DNA of 64,000 bases from Acidovorax sp. 106 (lineage in GTDB: Bacteria > Pseudomonadota > Gammaproteobacteria > Burkholderiales > Burkholderiaceae_C). The position numbers and the translations under genes were made by a program. The notes beneath the pieces were generated by a model, which was not told the origin of the DNA, made no database searches, and was given only the letters and a program-made list of their open reading frames with translations. The stretch lies in NCBI RefSeq assembly GCF_003663825.1, contig NZ_RCCC01000001.1, positions 2,612,501-2,676,500 of the forward strand, given 5' to 3'. How positions within the stretch are numbered: position 1 is the first letter of the stretch; every line of letters begins with the position of its first letter. This document shows, piece after piece, positions 46,517-55,768 of this stretch.

Positions 46517-46807
46517 TTACTTCTCGACAACCGCGAACAGGTCGTCTTCCTTCATCACCAGCAATTCGTTGCCGTCGACCTTGACGGTCTGGCCCGAGTA
46601 CTTGCCGAACAGAACGCGGTCGCCGACCTTCACGTTCAGGGCGATCACATCACCCTTGTCGTTCTTCTTGCCAGGGCCCACGGCCAGCACTTCACCTTGG
46701 TCAGGCTTTTCTGCAGCGTTGTCAGGGATCACGATGCCGGAGGCGGTCGTTGTTTCGCTTTCGATGCGCTTGACAATCACGCGGTCGTGCAGAGGACGAA
46801 GGTTCAT
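46517..46807 (-). CDS. groS: Co-chaperonin GroES (10 kDa)
   Basis: This is the 96-residue heptameric lid of the GroEL chamber. It begins [16 protein letters not shown], contains the mobile loop [20 protein letters not shown] with the GroEL-binding IVIP region, then [12 protein letters not shown] and [32 protein letters not shown] precedes the start. It is the first gene of the operon; a CIRCE operator and a sigma-32-like promoter are directly upstream. Confidence 0.98.
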   Translation of the reverse strand: MNLRPLHDRVIVKRIESETTTASGIVIPDNAAEKPDQGEVLAVGPGKKNDKGDVIALNVKVGDRVLFGKYSGQTVKVDGNELLVMKEDDLFAVVEK

Positions 46808-46887
46808 TGCATTGCTCCTGTTTCAGTAAAAAAGCTGATCTACCCGGGACCCGCTGCGCGGATGCCCATAACTGCCAGCAGACGGTG

Positions 46888-46914
46888 TTAGCACTCGTCT
46901 GTGGTGAGTGCTAA
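46888..46914. promoter_or_regulatory. CIRCE operator (HrcA binding site)
   Basis: Perfect arms TTAGCACTC (46888-46896) and GAGTGCTAA (46906-46914) with a 9-base spacer, the exact CIRCE consensus. It lies 81 bases upstream of groES, between promoter and gene. HrcA is the known repressor; its gene is not in the window. Confidence 0.95.
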
Positions 46915-46942
46915 TGATAGGGGCATTTGATGACATTTCAAG
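46914..46942 (-). promoter_or_regulatory. Sigma-32 (RpoH)-type heat-shock promoter for groESL
   Basis: On the minus strand, CTTGAAA (46942-46936), a 12-base spacer and CCCCTATCAT (46923-46914) match the sigma-32 consensus CTTGAA / CCCCATNT. The -10 touches the CIRCE operator, so HrcA would block it. Confidence 0.75.
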
Positions 46943-47171
46943 AGGATGGGCTTGTGCTCAATGCAATGCGCCGTTGATGCGATGGCTGGTTGGGCGAGCG
47001 AATGAGGTGCGACTACCCTGCAATTACAATTCGCGGACATTTCAGGGCAGTGCGCGCATGTGTGCTTTGCGCTGTTCTTCTATTGGGGTGGTTGCGCCAC
47101 CCGCGCTCTCGGTATTCCAGCCACCTTAGCCGCAATAAAGGCCCTGTGCCTCTTCAACATCGAGGAGTTTG
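46943..47171. other. Intergenic region between groESL and the polysaccharide cluster
   Basis: It presumably holds the promoter of the polysaccharide cluster. I saw no JUMPstart/ops element, no clear hairpin and no gene beyond overlapping short frames without family resemblance. Confidence 0.4.
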
Positions 47172-47546
47172 ATGGCATCCCTGCAAATCACCACAACGCT
47201 ATTGGGTATTGGCCTGGCAGCGCTGATTTTGTACCTCATCCGCAGAGACCACCTGTACGTGATGCACGGCCTGTTCTGGGTGCTAGTGGCAGGTGTCGCG
47301 GCTGTGATGGGCGCGTTGCCCGGTCTCATTGACAAGCTGGCTGGGGTTGTGGGTATCAGTTATCCACCAGCTTTGTTGCTTTTATTGGCCAGCATTGTTC
47401 TTTTCATCAAGTCACTTCACAGTGACATGGTGAACACCCGAATTGAGCGAGATGTGCGCAGATTGAACCAGCGACTGGCATTGCTGCAGGCAGATCAAGA
47501 CGGGCTGCGAGATCGTCTGCTGCAGAGTTCAGAGTCAGCACCATGA
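47172..47546 (+). CDS. DUF2304 domain-containing membrane protein
   Basis: This 124-residue protein has three hydrophobic segments (ITTTLLGIGLAALILYLI, LYVMHGLFWVLVAGVAAVMG, ALLLLLASIVLFIKSL) and a cytoplasmic, coiled-coil-like tail RRLNQRLALLQADQDGLRDRLL. It matches DUF2304, a family often found beside glycosyltransferases and polyprenyl-linked sugar genes. ATG at 47172 follows GAGGAG at 6 bases. The manC start overlaps its stop as ATGA. It heads the polysaccharide cluster and may help assembly at the membrane; its molecular function is unknown. Confidence 0.85.
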   Translation: MASLQITTTLLGIGLAALILYLIRRDHLYVMHGLFWVLVAGVAAVMGALPGLIDKLAGVVGISYPPALLLLLASIVLFIKSLHSDMVNTRIERDVRRLNQRLALLQADQDGLRDRLLQSSESAP

Positions 47547-49012
47547 CGCCTGCATTGCAGCCCGTGATCCTTTGTGGGGGGGCGGGAACAAGGCTGTGGC
47601 CACTGTCTCGTGAGTCCTACCCTAAGCAGTTCCTGTCCTTGCGGGGCTCCCGCACCATGTTGCAAGATACGGTGTTGCGCATGCAGGGCTTGGGTGGCGC
47701 GGCGCCGCCTCCATTGCCTCCGATCGTCGTCTGCAACACAGAGCATCGGTTTATTGTTGCCAGCCAGCTCGATTTGGCTGGCGTCCGCAATGCTCAAATA
47801 TTGCTCGAACCCGTTGGCAAGAATACAGCCCCTGCATTGACAATTGCAGCGCTGCAAGCGTTGGCCGGCTCTGGAGACCCCGTGTTACTGGCAATGCCTG
47901 CAGATCACGTCATCTCAGACTTGCCAGCGTTTCACCAGGCCGCACAGCATGCATATACCGAGGCCTGTGCTGGAGCGATAGTCACCTTTGGTATCGTGCC
48001 CGACCGCGCGGAGACCGGTTACGGCTACATGAAATGTCATGTGGGGCATGGCGAGCGCGCTGAAGTCCTGCACATTGAGCAATTTGTGGAAAAGCCAGAT
48101 CTGGCTGCGGCACAGGCATATCTCTCCGCCGGAAACTTCCTGTGGAATAGCGGACTGTTTGCTGTGAAGGCAAGTCAGTGGCTGGCCGCAATGAGTGCCT
48201 GTCGGCCAGATATATTGGATGCCTGTGTCTTGGCTATGCAATACGCTAGGCGCGACCTGGACTTTATTAGGCCGGACGCTGCTGCATTTGAGTCTTGCCC
48301 TGCTGACTCTATTGATTACGCGGTAATGGAGCGCTCCTCGACATTGGATGCGGTGCGAATCCCTGTGCGAGCGGTGCCGCTAGATGCTGGTTGGACTGAT
48401 GTGGGGGCATGGGAGGCTCTATGGAGTTTGCTTCCACGTGACTCAGACGGCAACGCGACTGTTGGTGATGCCCTGTTAGAGGGTTGTCAAAACACCCTGC
48501 TCATGTCTACTAGCCGCCTGGTGGCTGGCGTTGGTTTGAATGGTGTGGTTGTGGTGGAAACTCCTGACGCCATTCTGGTTGCAGACAAGCGATGTGCGCA
48601 GAACGTCAAGCACATCGTTGCCTCATTAAAGAAGCAGTCGCACCCACAGGCCAGTCAGCACCGTAAAGTGCATCGCCCCTGGGGGTGGTATGACGCATTG
48701 GATCGGGGCGATCGTTTTCAGGTGAAGCGCATTGTGGTCAATCCAGGCGCCCGACTCAGTGTCCAGATGCACTACCATCGCGCGGAGCATTGGGTTGTGG
48801 TCAAAGGCGTTGCCGAGATCACGAATGGAGACGAGACCTATTTGCTCGCGCAAAACGAATCCACCTTCATCCCCGTAGGGCGTCGCCACTGTTTGGCCAA
48901 TCCCGGTATAGCGCCACTTGAAATCATAGAGGTTCAGTCTGGCGACTATTTGGGAGAGGATGACATCGTCCGGTTTGACGACATCTATGGGCGACCTTCA
49001 GGTGAGGTGTAG
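47543..49012 (+). CDS. manC: Mannose-1-phosphate guanylyltransferase / mannose-6-phosphate isomerase (type II PMI)
   Basis: This bifunctional enzyme of 489 residues makes GDP-mannose from mannose-1-phosphate and interconverts mannose-6-phosphate and fructose-6-phosphate. The N-terminal nucleotidyltransferase domain has ILCGGAGTRLWPLSRESYPKQ at residues 9-29 and FVEKPDLAAA near 180; DAGWTDVGAWEAL and the linker follow. The C-terminal cupin (about 370-480) has HRPWGWYDALDRGDRFQVKR and MHYHRAEHWVVVKG with the metal ligands. It overlaps the DUF2304 gene by four bases. No phosphomannomutase lies in the window. Its codon use is less GC-biased than the left half of the window. Confidence 0.95.
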   Translation: MTPALQPVILCGGAGTRLWPLSRESYPKQFLSLRGSRTMLQDTVLRMQGLGGAAPPPLPPIVVCNTEHRFIVASQLDLAGVRNAQILLEPVGKNTAPALTIAALQALAGSGDPVLLAMPADHVISDLPAFHQAAQHAYTEACAGAIVTFGIVPDRAETGYGYMKCHVGHGERAEVLHIEQFVEKPDLAAAQAYLSAGNFLWNSGLFAVKASQWLAAMSACRPDILDACVLAMQYARRDLDFIRPDAAAFESCPADSIDYAVMERSSTLDAVRIPVRAVPLDAGWTDVGAWEALWSLLPRDSDGNATVGDALLEGCQNTLLMSTSRLVAGVGLNGVVVVETPDAILVADKRCAQNVKHIVASLKKQSHPQASQHRKVHRPWGWYDALDRGDRFQVKRIVVNPGARLSVQMHYHRAEHWVVVKGVAEITNGDETYLLAQNESTFIPVGRRHCLANPGIAPLEIIEVQSGDYLGEDDIVRFDDIYGRPSGEV

Positions 49013-49123
49013 CCCGCAGTTGCCATACAACGGCCCCTACCACCTACCTTGTCGCTTTCACAGCCAAGTGATCAAACTTTGTGATCTTCGCCTGCGAGTA
49101 CCAAAAACTTCATTACGACCGAC

Positions 49124-50419
49124 ATGAATTTAGAGAACGCAAAAATTGCCGTCATTGGACTTGGCTATGTGGGTTTGCCATTGGCTGTGGAGTTTGGAAA
49201 ACTGCGTTCGGTGGTTGGCTTTGATATCAATGCCGGGCGCATTGCAGAGCTTCAAGCGGGTCACGACAGTACTCTGGAGGTGGATGCCCATAGCCTCAAG
49301 GCGGCCCGTCACCTGCGCTTTAGTGATCAGATCGACGATTTGCGTGATTGCCATGTTTTTATCGTCACTGTTCCAACCCCCGTGGATCGCGCCAACCGCC
49401 CTGACATGACGCCGTTAGTCAAAGCCAGTGAAACGGTTGGCAAGGTCATGCCCAGCAATGCTGTCGTGATTTACGAGTCCACCGTGTATCCCGGTGCAAC
49501 GGAAGAGGTGTGCGTCCCTGTCCTTGAACGTTTTAGCGGTAAAGCCTTTAATGTTGATTTTTTCTGTGGCTATAGTCCTGAACGGATTAATCCGGGGGAC
49601 AAGATTAATACGCTGACGAAAATTAAAAAAATCACCAGTGGCAGTACGCCTGCAGTAGCCGATGCCGTAGATGAACTATATTCCCGTATCATCGTTGCAG
49701 GTACGCACAAGGCAGCTAGTTTGAAGGTTGCAGAGGCGGCAAAGGTTATTGAAAATACCCAGCGCGACCTCAATATCGCGTTGGTAAATGAGCTGTCGGT
49801 CATCTTCGAACGATTGGGGATTGATACTATCGATGTCCTGGAGGCTGCGGGCAGTAAATGGAATTTTCTGCCATTTCGTCCTGGTCTGGTGGGTGGGCAC
49901 TGTATTGGTGTGGATCCCTATTATCTGACTCATAAGGCTGAGGAGGTTGGTTATCATCCTCAAGTTATATTGGCGGGTCGACGGATTAATGACAATATGG
50001 CCCGGTATGTGGCGCGCAATACCATCAAGTTCATGCTAAAAAATGGCATGGATGTGTCTCGCTGTACTGTGGGAGTATTGGGTATTACATTCAAAGAGAA
50101 CTGTCCCGATATTCGCAACAGCAAAGTCGTAGACATGGTCCGCGAATTTGAAGCCTGGGGTGCCAATGTGGTGATCAGTGACCCTTGGGCTAGCAAGGAT
50201 GAGGTGTGCCATGAGTACGGACTTGCATTGGGTCCAGTGGACGAGAGTCACCCTGTCGATGCGCTGGTGGTTGCTGTAGGGCACCACCAATACCGCCAGG
50301 CTAGCCCCACTGAGTTGCGGAAATTGTGCAGGGGAGACCGTCCCGTGCTTGCCGATGTGAAAAGCCTGTTTGATCGACACCAAGCCGCTGAGGCAGGGTT
50401 TACCGTATTTCGTCTCTGA
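49124..50419 (+). CDS. tviB: UDP-N-acetylhexosamine 6-dehydrogenase (TviB/WbpO type)
   Basis: This nucleotide-sugar dehydrogenase has 431 residues and oxidises C6 of a UDP-HexNAc to the uronic acid with NAD+. The Rossmann start is KIAVIGLGYVGLPLAVEFG, with PTPVDRANRPDM and YESTVYPGATEE following; the catalytic Cys is in GLVGGHCIGVDPYYLTHKA near residue 260. This form is closer to WbpO/TviB than to WbpA. With WbpB, WbpE and WbpD next to it, the likely substrate here is UDP-GlcNAc. The gene is AT-richer than wbpB, which starts 20 bases downstream, so the junction looks like an exchange boundary. Confidence 0.93.
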   Translation: MNLENAKIAVIGLGYVGLPLAVEFGKLRSVVGFDINAGRIAELQAGHDSTLEVDAHSLKAARHLRFSDQIDDLRDCHVFIVTVPTPVDRANRPDMTPLVKASETVGKVMPSNAVVIYESTVYPGATEEVCVPVLERFSGKAFNVDFFCGYSPERINPGDKINTLTKIKKITSGSTPAVADAVDELYSRIIVAGTHKAASLKVAEAAKVIENTQRDLNIALVNELSVIFERLGIDTIDVLEAAGSKWNFLPFRPGLVGGHCIGVDPYYLTHKAEEVGYHPQVILAGRRINDNMARYVARNTIKFMLKNGMDVSRCTVGVLGITFKENCPDIRNSKVVDMVREFEAWGANVVISDPWASKDEVCHEYGLALGPVDESHPVDALVVAVGHHQYRQASPTELRKLCRGDRPVLADVKSLFDRHQAAEAGFTVFRL

Positions 50420-50433
50420 TATTCAGTTTTTGA

Positions 50434-51390
<957 letters not shown>

Positions 51391-51394
51391 TAGC

Positions 51395-52210
51395 ATGCAA
51401 GCTTCTGGTCTGAAGCCGCTTTCTCAGTACCAATTGCTATTGGGGGATGTTCAGGGCGCGCTCAAGCTTTGGCGCTTCTGGCTGCACTTGGGGTTGGAGG
51501 ATATCCTTAAGCAGTACCGCCGCTCGTTTCTGGGACCCGTGTGGATATCGATCAACACGGCGATTTTTATCGGCGCGTTCGGCTTGATCGGGGCGCAGGT
51601 TTTTAAGATTGATGTGCAGACTTATCTGCCGTTCTTCTGTGTGAGCCATGTTCTGTTTCTGTTTATCTCCCAGTGCATTTCCGACAGTTGCCAAACGTTT
51701 ATCGGCTCCAGCGCATTCTTGAAGCAAACACCTTATCCCAAGACTGCATTCGGCTTGCGAGTCATCTGGCGCAACCTGTTGATGATGGGGCACAACATCC
51801 CGATTGCCTTGATCGTTCTTCTGGCGTTTGGCCGCCTTGATGATGTGAAGCCAATCCCATTTTTGTTCGGGCTCGCATTCACGGTGTTATGCGCGGTACT
51901 CGTTTCCTGCATCCTGGGTGCCCTGTGCGCGCGTTTTCGCGACATACCTATGATTGTCACCAGCCTGATGCAGATTGCGATGTTTCTCACACCGGTCATG
52001 TGGCAGGCATCGCAACTCAGCGAGCGGGCCCAATTGATCGTGCACGTCAATCCTTTGGCTGCATTTCTTGACTTGGTGAGGGCCCCCGTTTTGGGCGAAT
52101 CCGTCAACCCCTACAGTTACCTGATGGCCGGTGCCACTTTTCTCGCATTGCTCTTGGCATTTTTCACCGTGTTTATGCAGAGCCGTCGCAGGCTTGTGTA
52201 CTGGCTCTGA
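51395..52210 (+). CDS. wzm: Polysaccharide ABC transporter permease (Wzm/KpsM, ABC-2 type)
   Basis: This inner-membrane exporter subunit of 271 residues has about six hydrophobic segments, with the family features QYRRSFLGPVWISINTAIFI, SSAFLKQTPYPKTAFGLRVIW and FLTPVMWQASQLSERAQLIV. It moves undecaprenyl-linked polysaccharide across the inner membrane with the following ATPase. The ATG at 51395 is preferred; an ATG-led extension from 51335 lies inside wbpB. It separates wbpB from wbpD and wbpE, an unusual gene order for the pathway. Confidence 0.9.
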   Translation: MQASGLKPLSQYQLLLGDVQGALKLWRFWLHLGLEDILKQYRRSFLGPVWISINTAIFIGAFGLIGAQVFKIDVQTYLPFFCVSHVLFLFISQCISDSCQTFIGSSAFLKQTPYPKTAFGLRVIWRNLLMMGHNIPIALIVLLAFGRLDDVKPIPFLFGLAFTVLCAVLVSCILGALCARFRDIPMIVTSLMQIAMFLTPVMWQASQLSERAQLIVHVNPLAAFLDLVRAPVLGESVNPYSYLMAGATFLALLLAFFTVFMQSRRRLVYWL

Positions 52211-52212
52211 TC

Positions 52213-52962
52213 ATGGCAAGCATCGAACTGGAGCGAGTCAATGTCGACTTCCCGCTGTTTTCATCACGCTCACGCGGATTGCTGAACACCCTGCTCGGGA
52301 AGGCCCAAGGGCACCGGGGACGGATCGAAGACATCGGGCATGGCGCTATCGCAGTGCGTGCACTGCGAGACATCACGCTGTCTCTCAAGGATGGGGATCG
52401 GATGGGCCTGATCGGCCGCAATGGAGCTGGCAAGTCCACCATGCTCCGGGTGCTGTCCAGCGTGTATGAACCCACCTCGGGAGTGATGAGGGCGGATGGC
52501 CACATCTCCTCCCTGATTGACCTGATGTTGGGCATGGATCCCGATGCCAGTGGCTACGAGTTCATTGCCACACGTTGCGTCGTGATGGGAATAGGAAGCA
52601 AAGAAGCCAAGGACTTGGTCCCCGATATAGAGGAGTTCACGGAGCTGGGTGACTACCTGCATCTGCCTGTGCGCACGTACTCGTCCGGAATGATGCTCCG
52701 TCTCGCCTTCGCCGTGTCGACGGCCGTGGCGCCGGATATTTTGCTGATGGACGAGATGATTGGTGTGGGCGACGCGCAATTCATTGATAAGGCACGTATT
52801 CGGCTGGAAAACATGATGAGCAAGGTCAAGATACTGGTACTTGCTTCACACAACGACTCGATCTTGAAAACGTTCTGCAATACAGGGATATGGCTCAACG
52901 AGGGCCAGATCCGCATGCAGGGAAGCATCGAAGACTGTCTGGCTGCCTATCACGGCAACTAG
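52213..52962 (+). CDS. wzt: Polysaccharide ABC transporter ATP-binding protein (Wzt/KpsT)
   Basis: This ATPase of 249 residues partners Wzm. Walker [16 protein letters not shown] is near residue 68, the signature region [15 protein letters not shown] near 156, and Walker [13 protein letters not shown] near 177. It lacks the long C-terminal carbohydrate-binding domain found in Wzt proteins that recognise a terminal sugar cap, so chain export is probably not gated by a cap motif in this subunit. It begins three bases after wzm. Confidence 0.93.
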   Translation: MASIELERVNVDFPLFSSRSRGLLNTLLGKAQGHRGRIEDIGHGAIAVRALRDITLSLKDGDRMGLIGRNGAGKSTMLRVLSSVYEPTSGVMRADGHISSLIDLMLGMDPDASGYEFIATRCVVMGIGSKEAKDLVPDIEEFTELGDYLHLPVRTYSSGMMLRLAFAVSTAVAPDILLMDEMIGVGDAQFIDKARIRLENMMSKVKILVLASHNDSILKTFCNTGIWLNEGQIRMQGSIEDCLAAYHGN

Positions 52963-52979
52963 CTTCATTTTTTGGCAGC

Positions 52980-53564
52980 ATGAGCGAAACATCCTATACC
53001 GCGCACCCAACGTCAATCGTCGATGCAGGGGCGCAAATTGGCGCGGGAACCCGCATCTGGCACTGGGTGCATATCTCTGCGGGCGCGCGGATCGGCCTTT
53101 CTTGCTCTTTCGGGCAGAACGTCTATGTCGGCAATGACGTGGTGATCGGCAACAACGTCAAGGTTCAGAACAATGTCAGCGTCTACGATACGGTCACGCT
53201 GGAAGACGATGTTTTCTGCGGGCCCAGCGTTGTTTTCACCAATGTGTACAACCCTCGCAGCAGCGTCGTGCGTAAAAACGAGTACAGGCGAACCCAGGTT
53301 TGTAAGGGGGCCACGCTCGGTGCCAATGCAACTGTGGTGTGCGGAACCACCATTGGTGCGCATGCATTCGTCGCTGCTGGTGCGGTAATCACCCGTAACG
53401 TCAAAGCCTATGCACTGGTTGCAGGCGTGCCTGCGCGGCAAATCGGCTGGATGAGCGAACACGGGGAGCGTCTCGATCTTCCTTTGACCGGAGATGCGCA
53501 AGCACATTGTCCGCACACCGGTCATCTATATCGTTTGACTGATGGTGAGCTGCAGCGAGCTTGA
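52980..53564 (+). CDS. wbpD: UDP-2-acetamido-3-amino-glucuronate N-acetyltransferase (WbpD)
   Basis: This left-handed beta-helix acetyltransferase of 194 residues acetylates the C3 amine to give UDP-2,3-diacetamido-2,3-dideoxy-glucuronate. Hexapeptide repeats run from [16 protein letters not shown] to [13 protein letters not shown]; characteristic WbpD blocks are [30 protein letters not shown] and [15 protein letters not shown]. The ATG at 52980 is preferred over upstream in-frame starts that overlap wzt. It precedes wbpE by 24 bases. Confidence 0.93.
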   Translation: MSETSYTAHPTSIVDAGAQIGAGTRIWHWVHISAGARIGLSCSFGQNVYVGNDVVIGNNVKVQNNVSVYDTVTLEDDVFCGPSVVFTNVYNPRSSVVRKNEYRRTQVCKGATLGANATVVCGTTIGAHAFVAAGAVITRNVKAYALVAGVPARQIGWMSEHGERLDLPLTGDAQAHCPHTGHLYRLTDGELQRA

Positions 53565-53588
53565 TCCCCACCATCGCATGGAGTTGTA

Positions 53589-54692
53589 ATGGAATTCACC
53601 GATCTAAGAGCGCAATACAGGCGGCTCAAGTCTGACATCGACGCGCGCATCCAGAAAGTACTGGATCATGGCCAGTACATCCTGGGCCCGGAAGTACATG
53701 AACTGGAAGAGCACTTGGCAACCTACACCGGAGCCAAGTATTGCATTACGGTGGCCAATGGCACCGATGCGCTTCAAATTGCCCAGATGGCTCTGGGCAT
53801 TGGGCCTGGAGGCGAGGTAATTACCCCCGGATTCACGTATATCGCCACTGCCGAGACAGTCGCGCTGCTTGGTGCGAAGCCTGTGTATGTAGATGTGTCG
53901 CCGGGTACATACAATCTGGACCCCTCATTGCTCGAGGCCGCAATCACACCCCGCACGAAGGCCATCATTCCGGTCAGCCTGTATGGGCAATGCGCTGACT
54001 TTGATCGCATCAATGAAATAGCCGCCAAATATCGAATTCCTGTCATTGAGGATGCTGCCCAGAGTTTTGGTGCTACCTATAAAGGGCGCAAGAGTTGCAA
54101 CCTCACTACTTTGGCTTGCGCCAGCTTTTTCCCTAGCAAACCGTTAGGCTGCTACGGGGACGGCGGAGCCATTTTCACAAGTGACGAGGAATTGGCTCGG
54201 GTCATCCGTCAGATTTCGCGTCACGGACAGGATCGCCGCTATCACCACGTTCGGGTCGGTGTGAATAGCCGCCTCGATACATTGCAAGCTGCAGTTCTTC
54301 TGGGAAAACTGGTGATTTTCGATGAAGAGATTGCTAAACGCCAAATGATCGCGGATCAATATGCACGCAAATTGCTACCGATACCTCAGATAGCTTGCCC
54401 ATCCATCGAAAAAGGCAACCTGAGCGCCTGGGCCCAATACACGATCCGGTCAAATCATCGCGATGATCTTCAGCAAGCGCTGAAAAAATTGGAGATACCC
54501 ACCACGGTGCACTATCCGTTGCCCCTGAATAAGCAGCCCGCAGTGGAAGATGGCAGAAAGCAGCTTCCTATTGGCGATCAGCTAGCCAATAAGGTTCTGA
54601 GTCTTCCCATGGGCCCTTATCTCAGCGACTCGGATCAGTCCTTTGTAGCCCAAGCCATCCAGCAGTTTTATATCGAAAATCCTTCTCCCTGA
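53589..54692 (+). CDS. wbpE: UDP-2-acetamido-3-oxo-glucuronate aminotransferase (WbpE, DegT/DnrJ/EryC1 family)
   Basis: This PLP-dependent sugar aminotransferase of 367 residues converts the 3-keto product of WbpB into the 3-amino sugar. Diagnostic blocks are DHGQYILGPEVHELEEHLA, ANGTDALQIAQMALG, PVSLYGQCADFDRI, EDAAQSFGA and the PLP lysine in FFPSKPLGCYGDGGA near residue 185. Strong similarity to Pseudomonas WbpE in these blocks is evident. Composition is AT-richer than the wbpB-wbpD segment just before it. Confidence 0.94.
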   Translation: MEFTDLRAQYRRLKSDIDARIQKVLDHGQYILGPEVHELEEHLATYTGAKYCITVANGTDALQIAQMALGIGPGGEVITPGFTYIATAETVALLGAKPVYVDVSPGTYNLDPSLLEAAITPRTKAIIPVSLYGQCADFDRINEIAAKYRIPVIEDAAQSFGATYKGRKSCNLTTLACASFFPSKPLGCYGDGGAIFTSDEELARVIRQISRHGQDRRYHHVRVGVNSRLDTLQAAVLLGKLVIFDEEIAKRQMIADQYARKLLPIPQIACPSIEKGNLSAWAQYTIRSNHRDDLQQALKKLEIPTTVHYPLPLNKQPAVEDGRKQLPIGDQLANKVLSLPMGPYLSDSDQSFVAQAIQQFYIENPSP

Positions 54693-54762
54693 TTTCGTCG
54701 TCAGGAGTCACCTCTTATCAAAGCCTGTTAGCAGGCCCAATCAATTGCTAGAAAGAATGATC

Positions 54763-55758
54763 ATGGACATTAAAAATAAACGCTTCGTCATCATCGGTGG
54801 TGGCGGCTTGATCGGATCCCATACCGTTGACCGGCTACTGAAAGAAGAAGTAGCCGAAGTGGTGATCTACGATAACTTCGTACGCGGTCGAATGGAGAAT
54901 TTAACGGAGTCGCTCAAAGATCCACGGGTAAAAATTTTTGAAGCTGGCGGCGATATTCTGCAGACAGACATATTGGATGCCGCTCTTAAAGGCGTCGACG
55001 GAGTTTTTCATCTGGCGGCGCTTTGGCTCCTTCAATGCCATGAATATCCCAGGACCGCATTCGACACCAATGTTCGGGGAACTTTCAATGTAATGGATGC
55101 GTGCGTGAGGAATGGGGTGAAGCGCTTGGTGTATTCCTCTTCAGCTTCTGTTTATGGCGATGCGGTGGAGGAGCCCATGACAGAAGAGCATCCATTCAAT
55201 AATAAAAATTTCTATGGAGCCACCAAAATTGCAGGCGAAGCTTTTTTGCGAGCCTACCATCATCGCTACGGTCTTGATTATGTCGGGCTGCGATATATGA
55301 ATGTGTACGGCCCCCGTCAAGATTATCATGGTGCCTATATTGCCGTGATCATGAAAATGCTCGATGCAATCGACAGCGGCAATAGCCCTACCATCATGGG
55401 CGATGGTTCTGAGGCGTTCGACTTTGTTGCCGTAGAAGACTGTGCGTTGGCTAACGTCTGTGCGATGAAGGCCAGCGCGACTGACGCGTTCTACAACGTC
55501 GGTACCGGCAAGCGGACGTCGTTGAAGGAACTGGCAGAAAAGCTTCTGCGTATAACCGGCTCTACCAAAGAAATCACCTATGCACCTCGCAGTCAGGCCA
55601 CTCTGGTGCGCAACCGCATTGGAAGTCCTGACAAGGCGCGCGAAGAAATTCAATTCAATGCAGAGATCGATCTCGATGAAGGCTTGCGTAAGCTGATTGA
55701 TTGGCGTGCGTCACATAAAGCAGAGGTGGCTGCTCGTCGCGCTTGCGTCGGCCTCTGA
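54763..55758 (+). CDS. NAD-dependent sugar epimerase/dehydratase (GalE-like SDR)
   Basis: This extended short-chain dehydrogenase of about 331 residues acts on an NDP-sugar. It has the Rossmann VIIGGGGLIGSHTVDRLL at the start, DNFVRGRMENL, FHLAALWLL, YSSSASVYGD and the catalytic Tyr-Lys pair in FYGATKIAGEAFL, then LRYMNVYGPRQ. GAAAG precedes ATG 54763 by 7 bases; ATG 54757 is an alternative. A 4-epimerase is most likely; the substrate is unknown. It is read between wbpE and the first asparagine-synthase gene. Confidence 0.88.
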   Translation: MDIKNKRFVIIGGGGLIGSHTVDRLLKEEVAEVVIYDNFVRGRMENLTESLKDPRVKIFEAGGDILQTDILDAALKGVDGVFHLAALWLLQCHEYPRTAFDTNVRGTFNVMDACVRNGVKRLVYSSSASVYGDAVEEPMTEEHPFNNKNFYGATKIAGEAFLRAYHHRYGLDYVGLRYMNVYGPRQDYHGAYIAVIMKMLDAIDSGNSPTIMGDGSEAFDFVAVEDCALANVCAMKASATDAFYNVGTGKRTSLKELAEKLLRITGSTKEITYAPRSQATLVRNRIGSPDKAREEIQFNAEIDLDEGLRKLIDWRASHKAEVAARRACVGL

Positions 55759-55768
55759 GGTATCCCAC

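Noticed and set aside
46943..47171. JUMPstart/ops element upstream of the polysaccharide cluster
   Set aside because: No GGCGGTAG-type core was found in the region.
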